The position numbers and the translations under genes were made by a program. Shown piece by piece: positions 13,971 through 19,810 of a DNA stretch of 26,459 bases (position 1 is its first letter; each line of letters begins with the position of its first letter). Origin of the DNA: CAZDGK01 sp964505035. GTDB lineage: Bacteria; Patescibacteriota; Saccharimonadia; UBA4664. The notes below the pieces were generated by a model, which saw nothing but the letters and a program-made list of their open reading frames with translations, made no database searches and was not told the origin of the DNA. Location of the stretch: contig CAZDGK010000014.1 of the NCBI GenBank assembly GCA_964505035.1, positions 1-26,459 of the forward strand, written 5' to 3'.

Positions 13971-13999
13971 TTGACTAATGCAGTGTTTTGTGCTTAAAT
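13971..13999 (+). promoter_or_regulatory. Sigma-70-type promoter of the 14047-14523 gene
   Basis: TTGACT (13971-13976) and TTAAAT (13994-13999) are spaced by 17 bp. Confidence 0.6.
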
Positions 14000-14046
14000 A
14001 AGCGTAAGCCCTTCGGGGACGTAAACTCCCAAGATTGGGGATTCAC

Positions 14047-14523
14047 ATGCCCAAAACCGATCAAGCCTCGAAGCGTCGCGTGAAGAGCTTCCGCTGTGTG
14101 GCACCCTCCGCGAGGAGGGCACCGCGTCGCGGAGACCGGACCATCGGCGCCCGCCGGGCGGTCAGGGAGGCGCGCGAGCTTCTCCACCTGAAGCCCGGCG
14201 TGCCGCTGGAAGACCGCGCGATCTTGCGCCTGCGCCTCACCCTGCCGGGTGGCGGCGTGACTCTCGAGTTCGACGAGGCCGGCTGCGTGGAGCAGGTGGT
14301 GGTTCACAACCCGCTGTTGGCCGAGGAGCTGCTGAGGAAGCAGCACAAGGCCAACAGCGTCACCTTCGACCGCAGCGCCACCGTGCTCTGCTACGCGATT
14401 CTGGGCTACGCCCAGCCGTGGTGGACGGTCTCAGAGATGACGGATCACATCATGCGCCTGCTGGGCGTGGATGCGTGGGTGCAGGAGCGCTTCGAGGTTG
14501 TCGGCTGCCAGCTGGCGGCCTGA
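14047..14523 (+). CDS. Hypothetical protein with basic N-terminus, 158 aa
   Basis: No family is recognised. Residues 1-50 are strongly basic (repeated Arg/Lys), as in nucleic-acid-binding or ribosome-associated tails. A folded domain follows: strands LRLRLTLPGGGVTLEFDEAGCVEQVVVHN, then helices (LLAEELLRKQHKA) and an ATVLCYAILGYAQPWWTVSEMTDHIMRLLGVDAWV region. The start is the ATG at 14047, preceded by a GGGGA segment that could serve as a ribosome binding site. Upstream in-frame codons at 14035 lie in the structured leader and are not favoured. Codons are C-ending (TTC, CTC, GTC) although the gene lies on the G-skewed plus strand. Confidence 0.65.
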   Translation: MPKTDQASKRRVKSFRCVAPSARRAPRRGDRTIGARRAVREARELLHLKPGVPLEDRAILRLRLTLPGGGVTLEFDEAGCVEQVVVHNPLLAEELLRKQHKANSVTFDRSATVLCYAILGYAQPWWTVSEMTDHIMRLLGVDAWVQERFEVVGCQLAA

Positions 14524-14534
14524 CCATGGGAGAT

Positions 14535-14572
14535 GGCGGTAGACTCAGATCGGAGTCTGCCGCCGCTTTTTT
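14535..14572 (+). terminator. Hairpin terminator of the 14047-14523 gene
   Basis: GGCGG (14535-14539) pairs with CCGCC (14560-14564), and AGACTC (14541-14546) pairs with GAGTCT (14553-14558). A run of six T follows at 14567-14572. Confidence 0.85.
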
Positions 14573-14598
14573 GTATTGGGCGGTTGCCGGGGTTTATC

Positions 14599-14607
14599 TG
14601 ATAATGC
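14599..14607 (+). promoter_or_regulatory. -10 element for the 14620-16095 gene
   Basis: TGATAATGC contains GATAAT (14600-14605), or TAATGC with a TG extension. It predicts a start at 14612-14614, a few bases before the GTG codon at 14620. No ribosome binding site is visible. Confidence 0.45.
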
Positions 14608-14619
14608 TAGGCTTGGGAT

Positions 14620-16095
14620 GTGAGCGCCGATGAAATGGGGCCTGGCCCCGAGCATACTCAGCGTGGCGCGGGGCCGTCACCTTATAACCTGGAAGACTTC
14701 CCGGCCTACCGTGAGGAATTGTTAAAGTCGGCCCAATCCGATGAGGAGCGGAGCCAGATTGAGCAGACGTTTGATCCGGCGAATGCCGACGAGCTGAATG
14801 AGTTGAAAGGACCCGAGGTGCCAGGCGGATTGACGCCGATCCAGCACGCGGCACGGTTTCATGAACTCTATCCGGCGCTGGACAGAGTGCTGGCACATCA
14901 CGAGGCGGTGGAGGCGGAAACCGCGCAAGCGCGAGCTGAAGCTGGGCGGGCGTCGGCGGAGGCTCTGGCTAACCCGAGATCATACTTGACTTACTGGGCT
15001 GGGATGGTGGCCGCGGCTGAGGCGCGGGGCGACCGGCAAATGGCCCGGGTTTGTGCTCAAAACGATTACCGACTACGTGAGGCCAACGAGCAGCTGCTGG
15101 CTGATGACGCGAACCTGACGGTGGCGGCCGAGTGGTACTTGCGGCTGGGGAGTTTCTCGCGAGTGCGGGGCGCAGAGGAGATACTGGCATACGCTGGACG
15201 GCTGCCACTAGCCAAGGAGGGTGAGCGGCGCTACAAGTTTGGCGAGGCTCAGCAACTGTTGCTGGCTGGCTCGATGTTGAGCGAGGCAAGTTTGCTCAAC
15301 GAGCGAAGCGGGCGCGGGGATATGGCCAAACAGCAGGAATATGAGATGGCGGCCCGGCGGCGGTTCCAGCAGATTATTGAGGCTGGGCGGGGCAATCCGG
15401 ACGAGCAGGCGATCGTGCGTCAGGCGCGGGTGTATGTATCGGACTTGGATATGCGGGAGGCTCACCGGGTGGCAGTAGCGGCTAGCGATGGTGATGAGGC
15501 ATTGACGGCACAGTGGCTGAGGCAAGCTCGCGCGGCTATCGACGACTTGTCTGACTGCATCGTGGAGGCGCGGCGTGATCTGGATGGGGCTAATGGGGAG
15601 ACGGACCGAGCCGACTATATTCGGGGTGAGCTGGCTGAGCGGGTGATTCTGATGCTACTGCGGGAGCATGTGGTGGCTAGCAGGACATTGGCGACGAGCC
15701 TGCCATACCATGCATTCCCGAGGCAGGATTACCCGCATGATTTATTTACGCCCAATAATTTGCCACGGGCGTCATATGACGTGGTGCTGCGGCGGTTTCA
15801 GAAGAATGCGGCGGGCGAGACGGATGAGATTGAGATTCCGGTACAAGCCAAGCATCACGCCACGCGACACGAGTACCAGGCGCCGGTGGTGGTGCTAGCG
15901 GGTACGGGTGACCAGGTGACTGAGCTGGCGGACGAGGTGGGACGGCGCCGACAAGTGACTGGACCCGCGAAGCAGGAGCTGGCTGTTCGGCTGCAAGAGC
16001 AAGCGCTGGCACTGAGCAGGAGGATCTTTACGCTACTAGCGGCACAGCGACAAGCGGGTACGAACAAAGCTGCCCAGACTGGACGCAGGCGATAA
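14620..16095 (+). CDS. Long helical protein with C-terminal PD-(D/E)XK-like nuclease domain, 491 aa
   Basis: No named family is recognised. Residues 75-315 are almost entirely helical and rich in Ala, Glu and Arg (for example AVEAETAQARAEAGRASAEAL and MARVCAQNDYRLREANEQLL), resembling a repeat or coiled-coil scaffold. The segment 333-412 has the order of motifs of a restriction-endonuclease-like core: a helix with glutamates (RGELAERVILMLLRE, E337/E340), a strand with SYDVV (Asp387), and IPVQAKHH (409-411), where Gln replaces the usual Asp/Glu before the catalytic Lys. Such Q-x-K variants exist in the PD-(D/E)XK superfamily. Activity is unproven. The GTG at 14620 is chosen because it lies just after the -10 box. 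The gene at 16433 shares the C-terminal layout. Confidence 0.6.
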   Translation: MSADEMGPGPEHTQRGAGPSPYNLEDFPAYREELLKSAQSDEERSQIEQTFDPANADELNELKGPEVPGGLTPIQHAARFHELYPALDRVLAHHEAVEAETAQARAEAGRASAEALANPRSYLTYWAGMVAAAEARGDRQMARVCAQNDYRLREANEQLLADDANLTVAAEWYLRLGSFSRVRGAEEILAYAGRLPLAKEGERRYKFGEAQQLLLAGSMLSEASLLNERSGRGDMAKQQEYEMAARRRFQQIIEAGRGNPDEQAIVRQARVYVSDLDMREAHRVAVAASDGDEALTAQWLRQARAAIDDLSDCIVEARRDLDGANGETDRADYIRGELAERVILMLLREHVVASRTLATSLPYHAFPRQDYPHDLFTPNNLPRASYDVVLRRFQKNAAGETDEIEIPVQAKHHATRHEYQAPVVVLAGTGDQVTELADEVGRRRQVTGPAKQELAVRLQEQALALSRRIFTLLAAQRQAGTNKAAQTGRRR

Positions 16096-16101
16096 AGAAA
16101 G

Positions 16102-16139
16102 CCGGTCGAAACGTTTCCCCGAGGGAAGGCTTCGACCGG
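16102..16139 (-). terminator. Hairpin terminator shared by convergent genes
   Basis: CCGGTCGAA (16102-16110) and TTCGACCGG (16131-16139) are perfect 9-bp arms with an inner TTCCC/GGGAA stem. On the minus strand TTTCTTTATC follows, so it mainly ends the 53-aa gene; it also sits just after the 14620-16095 gene. Confidence 0.8.
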
Positions 16140-16140
16140 G

Positions 16141-16302
16141 TTAGTGGTCAGGGCGGTCATGGTCGGTCACGATTCGTGGTTCGAGAACTGTGACCTCGGT
16201 GCCGGCCGGATCGAGACCCAGGTCGCGAAGGGCCTGAGGCAGTTGAGTGTCGAGCAGCGCCTGGATGTCCGGATGGTCCGGAGGTGGCAGGGGCTGGGTC
16301 AT
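16141..16302 (-). CDS. Small protein, 53 aa
   Basis: This short reading frame starts at the ATG complementary to 16300-16302 and ends at TAA (16141-16143). The product begins MTQPLPPPDHPDIQALLDTQ and ends RIVTDHDRPDH. It is acidic and proline-rich, with a central amphipathic helix (IQALLDTQLPQALRDLGLD) and a short strand (TEVTVLEPRIV). No family is recognised. The evidence that it is a real gene is the complete expression cassette: a consensus TTGACG-N17-TATAAT promoter, a GAGGTG ribosome binding site a few bases before the ATG, and a strong terminator 2 bp past the stop. It could be a regulator, a partner of a larger protein, or an antitoxin-like peptide; nothing decides between these. Confidence 0.7.
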   Translation of the reverse strand: MTQPLPPPDHPDIQALLDTQLPQALRDLGLDPAGTEVTVLEPRIVTDHDRPDH

Positions 16303-16343
16303 GGCTCACCTCGCAAGGTGTCGCAGTAACAACTAACTTGATG

Positions 16344-16372
16344 ATTATATCCTCTGTGGTGGCTTTCGTCAA
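16344..16372 (-). promoter_or_regulatory. Near-consensus promoter of the 53-aa gene
   Basis: TTGACG (16367-16372) and a perfect TATAAT (16344-16349) on the minus strand are spaced by 17 bp. It is one of the best promoter matches in the window. Confidence 0.8.
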
Positions 16373-16414
16373 TGTGCTTGGCTTGGTGGGTTTTGCGTTT
16401 GAGGCGACGGCGCG

Positions 16415-16420
16415 GTAATC
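16415..16420 (+). promoter_or_regulatory. -10 element for the 16433-17263 gene
   Basis: TAATCT (16415-16420) predicts a start near 16427, just before the ATG at 16433. No -35 box or ribosome binding site is visible. Confidence 0.4.
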
Positions 16421-16432
16421 TTGAAAGTAATT

Positions 16433-17263
16433 ATGCTTAGCGCACAGCCATACTCAGTGTCATATCCGATGCCGGTGAGCGTGATTGGGCCGGTGCAGGC
16501 GCGGGACTTTGCCAAGCGAGCGCGCGAGATCCTTATGGCGATCGAGACGAACCGGTCAGGTCTTGGACTGACGGACGCGTTGCTGCTGGTGAACGAGCAG
16601 TTTGCCGACGGTGAGCCGCGTAGCGAGTTGCGCGCCTTGGCCGAGCTGATGGTGCAGGCACGGCGGATGGCGCTGGTGCAGCAGCAGCTGGACGAGGACC
16701 GAGAGCGGTTGCACCATGGGCACCTGGGTCACGACGAGCTAACTGAGGTGGGGCACCACTACGAGATGCTGCGGTATGAGGCGTGCGCATATAACCACAA
16801 GCTGCGGAGCTTCATTGAGGCGCACCGGGAGCTGGTGGAGCGCGAGGATCTGACGGACTGGCTGAGCGCGGCTAGCCAGGGCCGGCGACAGTGGGTGGTG
16901 GGCGAGATTACGGGTGCGGTGAGCGAGGTGGCGCTGCACGCGGCGCTGATGGGGCTGCCGGAGCTGCGGAACTTGCGCTACACGACGGTGGAGGAAGACC
17001 TGATGGGGTACGACTTTGTGGCAGAATGGCAGGGACGGCTAGTGACGATTGACGCGAAGACGGGCTACTACCACCCATTGAGCGAGCGCAAGCACGGGCA
17101 CAAGCATCTCGAGATATCGGTGCCGCGCGAGGAATTGCATGGGTTTACGCTGACGCGGCATGGACTAGAACTGCTGCGGCATGAGACGCGGCGGGCATTG
17201 ACGGCTGAGACGGCGGGGGAGTTCCACGGGCCGCATGGACACCATGACCGGCATCGCCGTTAA
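16433..17263 (+). CDS. PD-(D/E)XK nuclease-fold protein with helical N-terminus, 276 aa
   Basis: The C-terminal part carries a recognisable restriction-endonuclease-like core: SEVALHAALMGL (Glu165, motif I helix), then DLMGYDFVAEW (Asp194) and GRLVTIDAKTGYY (Asp207-Ala-Lys209) separated by a short hairpin. This is the D-x13-D-x-K arrangement used to bind metal and cut DNA or RNA in this superfamily. Residues 20-150 are helical (AKRAREILMAIE, QQLDEDRERLHHGHLGHDELTEVGHHYEML), and the last residues are His/Arg-rich. The target is unknown. The ATG at 16433 is favoured over the TTG at 16421 because the predicted transcription start lies between them. A protein of similar design is encoded two genes upstream (14620-16095). 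Confidence 0.65.
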   Translation: MLSAQPYSVSYPMPVSVIGPVQARDFAKRAREILMAIETNRSGLGLTDALLLVNEQFADGEPRSELRALAELMVQARRMALVQQQLDEDRERLHHGHLGHDELTEVGHHYEMLRYEACAYNHKLRSFIEAHRELVEREDLTDWLSAASQGRRQWVVGEITGAVSEVALHAALMGLPELRNLRYTTVEEDLMGYDFVAEWQGRLVTIDAKTGYYHPLSERKHGHKHLEISVPREELHGFTLTRHGLELLRHETRRALTAETAGEFHGPHGHHDRHRR

Positions 17264-17269
17264 TCGTGT

Positions 17270-17298
17270 TTGACTTTTGTGACAAAATGTGATAGACT
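17270..17298 (+). promoter_or_regulatory. Sigma-70-type promoter of the 17381-17899 gene
   Basis: TTGACT (17270-17275) and TAGACT (17293-17298) are spaced by 17 bp. The roughly 75-nt leader contains two hairpins: AAGTCCC/GGGGCTT (about 17303-17323) and GTCCGGC/GCCGGAC (about 17336-17356). Confidence 0.65.
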
Positions 17299-17380
17299 GA
17301 CCTAAGTCCCTGCGAAGGGGCTTTGACATTCGGCAGTCCGGCCCAAAGTGCCGGACACTCCAGAGAATCGGAGTAGAACC

Positions 17381-17899
17381 ATGGGCAAAAACTACACGAC
17401 TTCGACCCCGACCCGCCGGACCGCCCTCCCTCTCTCGTACTACGAGGAGGTGGTGGCGGAGCTGCGGACCAGTCAGGTGAAGGCGTTGGCTCAGCAGTTC
17501 GAACAGTCGCCCAACGCGGACGACGAGCACAAGGCCGGTTTCGCCGGCAACGTCACCGCTCAGCGCGCGGCGCTCGCGTCGTTCATGCACATCCAGACGA
17601 CGCGGCTCCAGCTGCGGTTCAACGAGTACTGCGAGAGCCGGCGGTCCGCCGCCGAGCACGCTGCTCGTTCGACGCAGCGGCCTACCCGTTCGGCCCGTGC
17701 CCCCCGGCGCGGTTACAACGGCTACGGCCAGGAGTTCGCCCCGCTGACGGGCGACGCCGCGAAGGCAAGCGAAGCCGCCCTGGCTCGCCAGGCTGGTTTC
17801 GTGAAGGTGGCCCGGACCAGTCCGGGACGCCGGCCGGCTGCTCAGCCCGCGAAGCCCCAGAAGGGCAACAAGCGGGACCGCGAGCAGGTGGCTGCCTGA
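17381..17899 (+). CDS. Basic hypothetical protein with disordered C-terminus, 172 aa
   Basis: No family is recognised. Residues 18-92 look helical (SYYEEVVAELRTSQVKALAQ, VTAQRAALASFMHIQTTRLQ). Residues 93-172 are low-complexity and rich in Arg, Ala, Pro and Lys (STQRPTRSARAPRRG, SPGRRPAAQPAKPQKG), typical of a disordered nucleic-acid-binding tail. The ATG at 17381 has a GGAG ribosome binding site at 17370-17373. An upstream in-frame ATG (17348) lies in the leader hairpin and is rejected. The gene has its own promoter, a structured leader and a terminator at 17920. It resembles the 14047 protein in being basic and of similar length, but the basic region is at the other end. Confidence 0.65.
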   Translation: MGKNYTTSTPTRRTALPLSYYEEVVAELRTSQVKALAQQFEQSPNADDEHKAGFAGNVTAQRAALASFMHIQTTRLQLRFNEYCESRRSAAEHAARSTQRPTRSARAPRRGYNGYGQEFAPLTGDAAKASEAALARQAGFVKVARTSPGRRPAAQPAKPQKGNKRDREQVAA

Positions 17900-17919
17900 A
17901 CTGCATGTCAAGCACCCCA

Positions 17920-17963
17920 GGAGGGACGGCTCACCGAGCCGCCCCTCCCTTCTTGTTTTGTAT
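17920..17963 (+). terminator. Hairpin terminator of the 17381-17899 gene
   Basis: GGAGGG (17920-17925) pairs with CCCTCC (17943-17948), and CGGCTC pairs with GAGCCG inside, with a 3-nt loop. TTCTTGTTTTG follows. Confidence 0.8.
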
Positions 17964-17977
17964 GATACTTTTTACAA

Positions 17978-18006
17978 TTGACAGGCTGATTTTGCGGGTT
18001 TATTTT
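17978..18006 (+). promoter_or_regulatory. Sigma-70-type promoter of a long leader or small RNA
   Basis: A consensus TTGACA (17978-17983) and TATTTT (18001-18006) are spaced by 17 bp. The predicted start near 18013 coincides with an inverted repeat GGTAC-taat-GTACC (18014-18027), with a further GTACC copy at 18028-18032, which could be a repressor site. Confidence 0.65.
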
Positions 18007-18086
18007 GTGATTAGGTACTAATGTACCGTACCTTTGAACTGACGCAGGATCGTGGAAAGAAAAGGGCTAGCACCTCATAAACGTGT

Positions 18087-18133
18087 GGCGACTCTATTCC
18101 TAGCGTAATGCTATGGACGAGTGCGCCTTTTTT
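18087..18133 (+). terminator. Terminator hairpin inside the leader (attenuator or end of a small RNA)
   Basis: GGCGACTC (18087-18094) pairs with GAGTGCGCC (18119-18127) with one bulged base. A nested CCTAGC/GCTAtGG stem lies inside, and a run of six T follows at 18128-18133. A second small hairpin, CTTGTC-tgc-GACAAG, comes directly after. It lies between the promoter at 17978 and the gene at 18172, so it either ends a roughly 120-nt RNA or controls read-through. Confidence 0.6.
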
Positions 18134-18171
18134 CTTGTCTGCGACAAGTGTCGAACGGAAAGGGTTTTCCG

Positions 18172-18369
18172 ATGCAAAGGGTCCAGAAAGGAAAGACCAA
18201 GCACGGTGGTGGAGGCGGCAACGACCCCACTGCCCGGTCGGCCATCGTGTATGGCCGGCTTCAGGAAGTCCACGTGGTCCTTCCGATGGCTAGCGGCGCA
18301 CAGCCGCGGCTGTCGAGCCTGGACGCGTGCCTGAACAGCCTTGAAGCGCTGATCGCTGAGCAGAGGTGA
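18172..18369 (+). CDS. Small hypothetical protein, 65 aa
   Basis: No family is recognised. The protein starts at the ATG at 18172, with a GGAAAGGG ribosome binding site at 18157-18164. It has a basic, glycine-rich N-terminus (KGKTKHGGGGGND), a strand (AIVYGRLQEVHVVLPM) and a C-terminal helix (SLDACLNSLEALIAEQ). It is the first gene of a two-gene unit with 18374-18646, whose ATG follows its stop after 4 bp. An alternative frame from 18113 encodes a cysteine-containing peptide but has no ribosome binding site and overlaps the leader terminator. The leader with its internal terminator suggests conditional expression. Confidence 0.6.
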   Translation: MQRVQKGKTKHGGGGGNDPTARSAIVYGRLQEVHVVLPMASGAQPRLSSLDACLNSLEALIAEQR

Positions 18370-18373
18370 CACG

Positions 18374-18646
18374 ATGCTTACGAGCGCCTTCTATCGAGAC
18401 TTGGCCGAGCTGACTGAGGCCGCCCAGGCCCAGCCAGGCGGTGTCGACGCACCAGCCCTGCGCAGCGGGTTGCACGACCTGCTGCTGACACTGGGCCAAC
18501 CGAATTTCGACGAGGTACCCGCCGGCGATTGCCTGGCACATCTCCTCGCCGAGACGCGGCCGCCGCGGCAAGTGGTCCCGAGGGACCTCGTGCTACGCGA
18601 GCTGCGGACGGTAGCCGATCAGGAGCCGGCCAGAGTGTCGGCTTAA
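18374..18646 (+). CDS. Small hypothetical helical protein, 90 aa
   Basis: No family is recognised. The product is acidic and mostly helical (SAFYRDLAELTEAAQAQPGG, SGLHDLLLTLGQPNFDEV, GDCLAHLLAETRP, RDLVLRELRTVADQ), with no membrane segment. The ATG at 18374 lies 4 bp after the stop of the 65-aa gene, with a GAGGTGA ribosome binding site overlapping that stop, so the two are probably translationally coupled. The unit ends at the hairpin at 18661-18685. Paired small genes of this size can be toxin-antitoxin or regulator pairs, but neither protein shows a recognisable toxin or DNA-binding fold, so no such claim is made. Confidence 0.65.
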   Translation: MLTSAFYRDLAELTEAAQAQPGGVDAPALRSGLHDLLLTLGQPNFDEVPAGDCLAHLLAETRPPRQVVPRDLVLRELRTVADQEPARVSA

Positions 18647-18660
18647 CCTCAACAGGGCTA

Positions 18661-18685
18661 AGGCCCCGGTATCTTACCGGGGCCT
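18661..18685 (+). terminator. Hairpin terminator of the two small genes
   Basis: The perfect 11-bp arms AGGCCCCGGTA (18661-18671) and TACCGGGGCCT (18675-18685) have a 3-nt loop and are followed by GTTTCTTGATTT. The tail runs into the promoter of the isomerase gene. Confidence 0.85.
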
Positions 18686-18698
18686 GTTTCTTGATTTG

Positions 18699-18707
18699 TG
18701 CAATAAT
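18699..18707 (+). promoter_or_regulatory. Extended -10 promoter of the isomerase gene
   Basis: TGc followed by AATAAT (18702-18707) ends 6 nt before the ATG at 18714, so the mRNA is predicted to be leaderless. Confidence 0.5.
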
Positions 18708-18713
18708 AGAGGT

Positions 18714-19781
18714 ATGAAAACGCCTGTGCTTGATCAACCGGAATATATCGCGCGCTATGACAAATATGCCGTATTGGGGGTGGTGGCGAGCCAACCCGAG
18801 CAGCTGCGGCACGAGTTTGCGCTGGGCGATTTGGGTGATCTGAGCGGAGTGCGCCAGGTGGTGGTGGCTGGTATGGGCGGGAGCGCCCTGGCGGCGGAGC
18901 TGGTGAAGACGTGGCTGGGCGAGCGGCTGACGGTGCCGATGGTGATTGTGCGGGACTACGCCTTGCCGGGGTTTGTCGGGCCACAGACGCTGGTGATGGC
19001 ATCGAGCTACTCGGGCAACACCGAGGAAGCTCTGGCGGCCTACGAGGACGCGGCGCGGCGTGGCGCCAAGCTGGTGGTGATGGCGGCCGGAGGAGAGCTG
19101 CTAGAGGCGGCGCGGGCGAATGGCCACGCGCACCTGCCGCTACCGCAGCATCACCCGCACTTTGATCTGCCGCCGGGGTTGCAGCCGCGGCTGGCGGTGT
19201 GGTTTGGCGTAAAGGCGCTGGCGGTGCTGCTGGAGAAGGCTGGCTTGGTGCGCGGAGCGGCGGCTGAACTAGCTCCGACGGCTGATTGGCTGGAAGGGCA
19301 CTTGGCGCAGTGGGGCGGCGGGGTGCCGGCGGCGCAGAACCGGGCTAAGCAAATTGCGATGGAGCTGGCCGGACACCCGGTGGTGATATACGGCGGGCCA
19401 AGACTGGCGCCGGCGGCCATGAAGTGGAAGATCGACTTGAATGAAAACGGCAAGAATCTAGCTTTTTATAACTACTTTTCGGAGCTAAACCACAATGAGT
19501 TTACCGGCTGGCTGCATCCGCTGGAACACCCATTTAAGGTGGTGGAGCTGCGCTCAGGCCTAGACAATGAACAGATTCAGAAGCGGTTTGATATTACGAA
19601 CAAGCTGCTGGCGGACCGGTTTACGCCGATAGAGGTGGTGGCTGAGGGCAAGACGCAGCTGGAGCAACTGCTGTGGACGATACTACTGGGCGACTTTGTG
19701 TCGGCGTATGTGGCGTTTTTGAACGAGATTGATCCGACGCCAGTTGAGCTGATTGAGAAGCTCAAGCACGAGCTGGGGTAA
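18714..19781 (+). CDS. Bifunctional phosphoglucose/phosphomannose isomerase
   Basis: A 355-residue SIS-domain sugar isomerase that converts fructose 6-phosphate to glucose 6-phosphate or mannose 6-phosphate in central carbon and envelope sugar metabolism. The SIS core is clear: VVVAGMGGSALAAEL (about 49-63) and the sugar-phosphate loop MASSYSGNTEEAL with its serines. The second half has the family's C-terminal ELNHNEFTGW motif, carrying the catalytic Glu and His. The length fits the archaeal/bacterial bifunctional PGI/PMI family (300-350 residues). It supplies the substrate used by the phosphohexomutase at 9472-10812. The ATG at 18714 is chosen because the -10 box lies just before it. Confidence 0.92.
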   Translation: MKTPVLDQPEYIARYDKYAVLGVVASQPEQLRHEFALGDLGDLSGVRQVVVAGMGGSALAAELVKTWLGERLTVPMVIVRDYALPGFVGPQTLVMASSYSGNTEEALAAYEDAARRGAKLVVMAAGGELLEAARANGHAHLPLPQHHPHFDLPPGLQPRLAVWFGVKALAVLLEKAGLVRGAAAELAPTADWLEGHLAQWGGGVPAAQNRAKQIAMELAGHPVVIYGGPRLAPAAMKWKIDLNENGKNLAFYNYFSELNHNEFTGWLHPLEHPFKVVELRSGLDNEQIQKRFDITNKLLADRFTPIEVVAEGKTQLEQLLWTILLGDFVSAYVAFLNEIDPTPVELIEKLKHELG

Positions 19782-19786
19782 GAGAG

Positions 19787-19810
19787 GCCGAGCTGAGGCT
19801 ACTCGGCTTT
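19787..19810 (+). terminator. Hairpin terminator of the isomerase gene
   Basis: GCCGAG (19787-19792) and CTCGGC (19802-19807) are followed by TTT. The stem overlaps the last codons of the convergent permease gene, so it lies partly inside a coding sequence. Confidence 0.5.

Noticed and set aside
18113..18334. Frame with a cysteine pattern resembling a zinc ribbon (CDKCRTERVFRC)
   Set aside because: It has no ribosome binding site, its start lies inside the leader terminator hairpin, and its second half is a Ser/Arg-rich shadow of the better supported 65-aa gene.
18172..18646. Toxin-antitoxin pair
   Set aside because: The spacing and size fit, but neither protein shows a recognisable toxin or DNA-binding fold, so only two small unknown proteins are called.
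14000..18700. Possible prophage or integrated element in the unknown-gene stretch
   Set aside because: No integrase, portal, capsid or terminase is seen, and no direct repeats at the borders. The flanking genes are ordinary and every unit has its own promoter.
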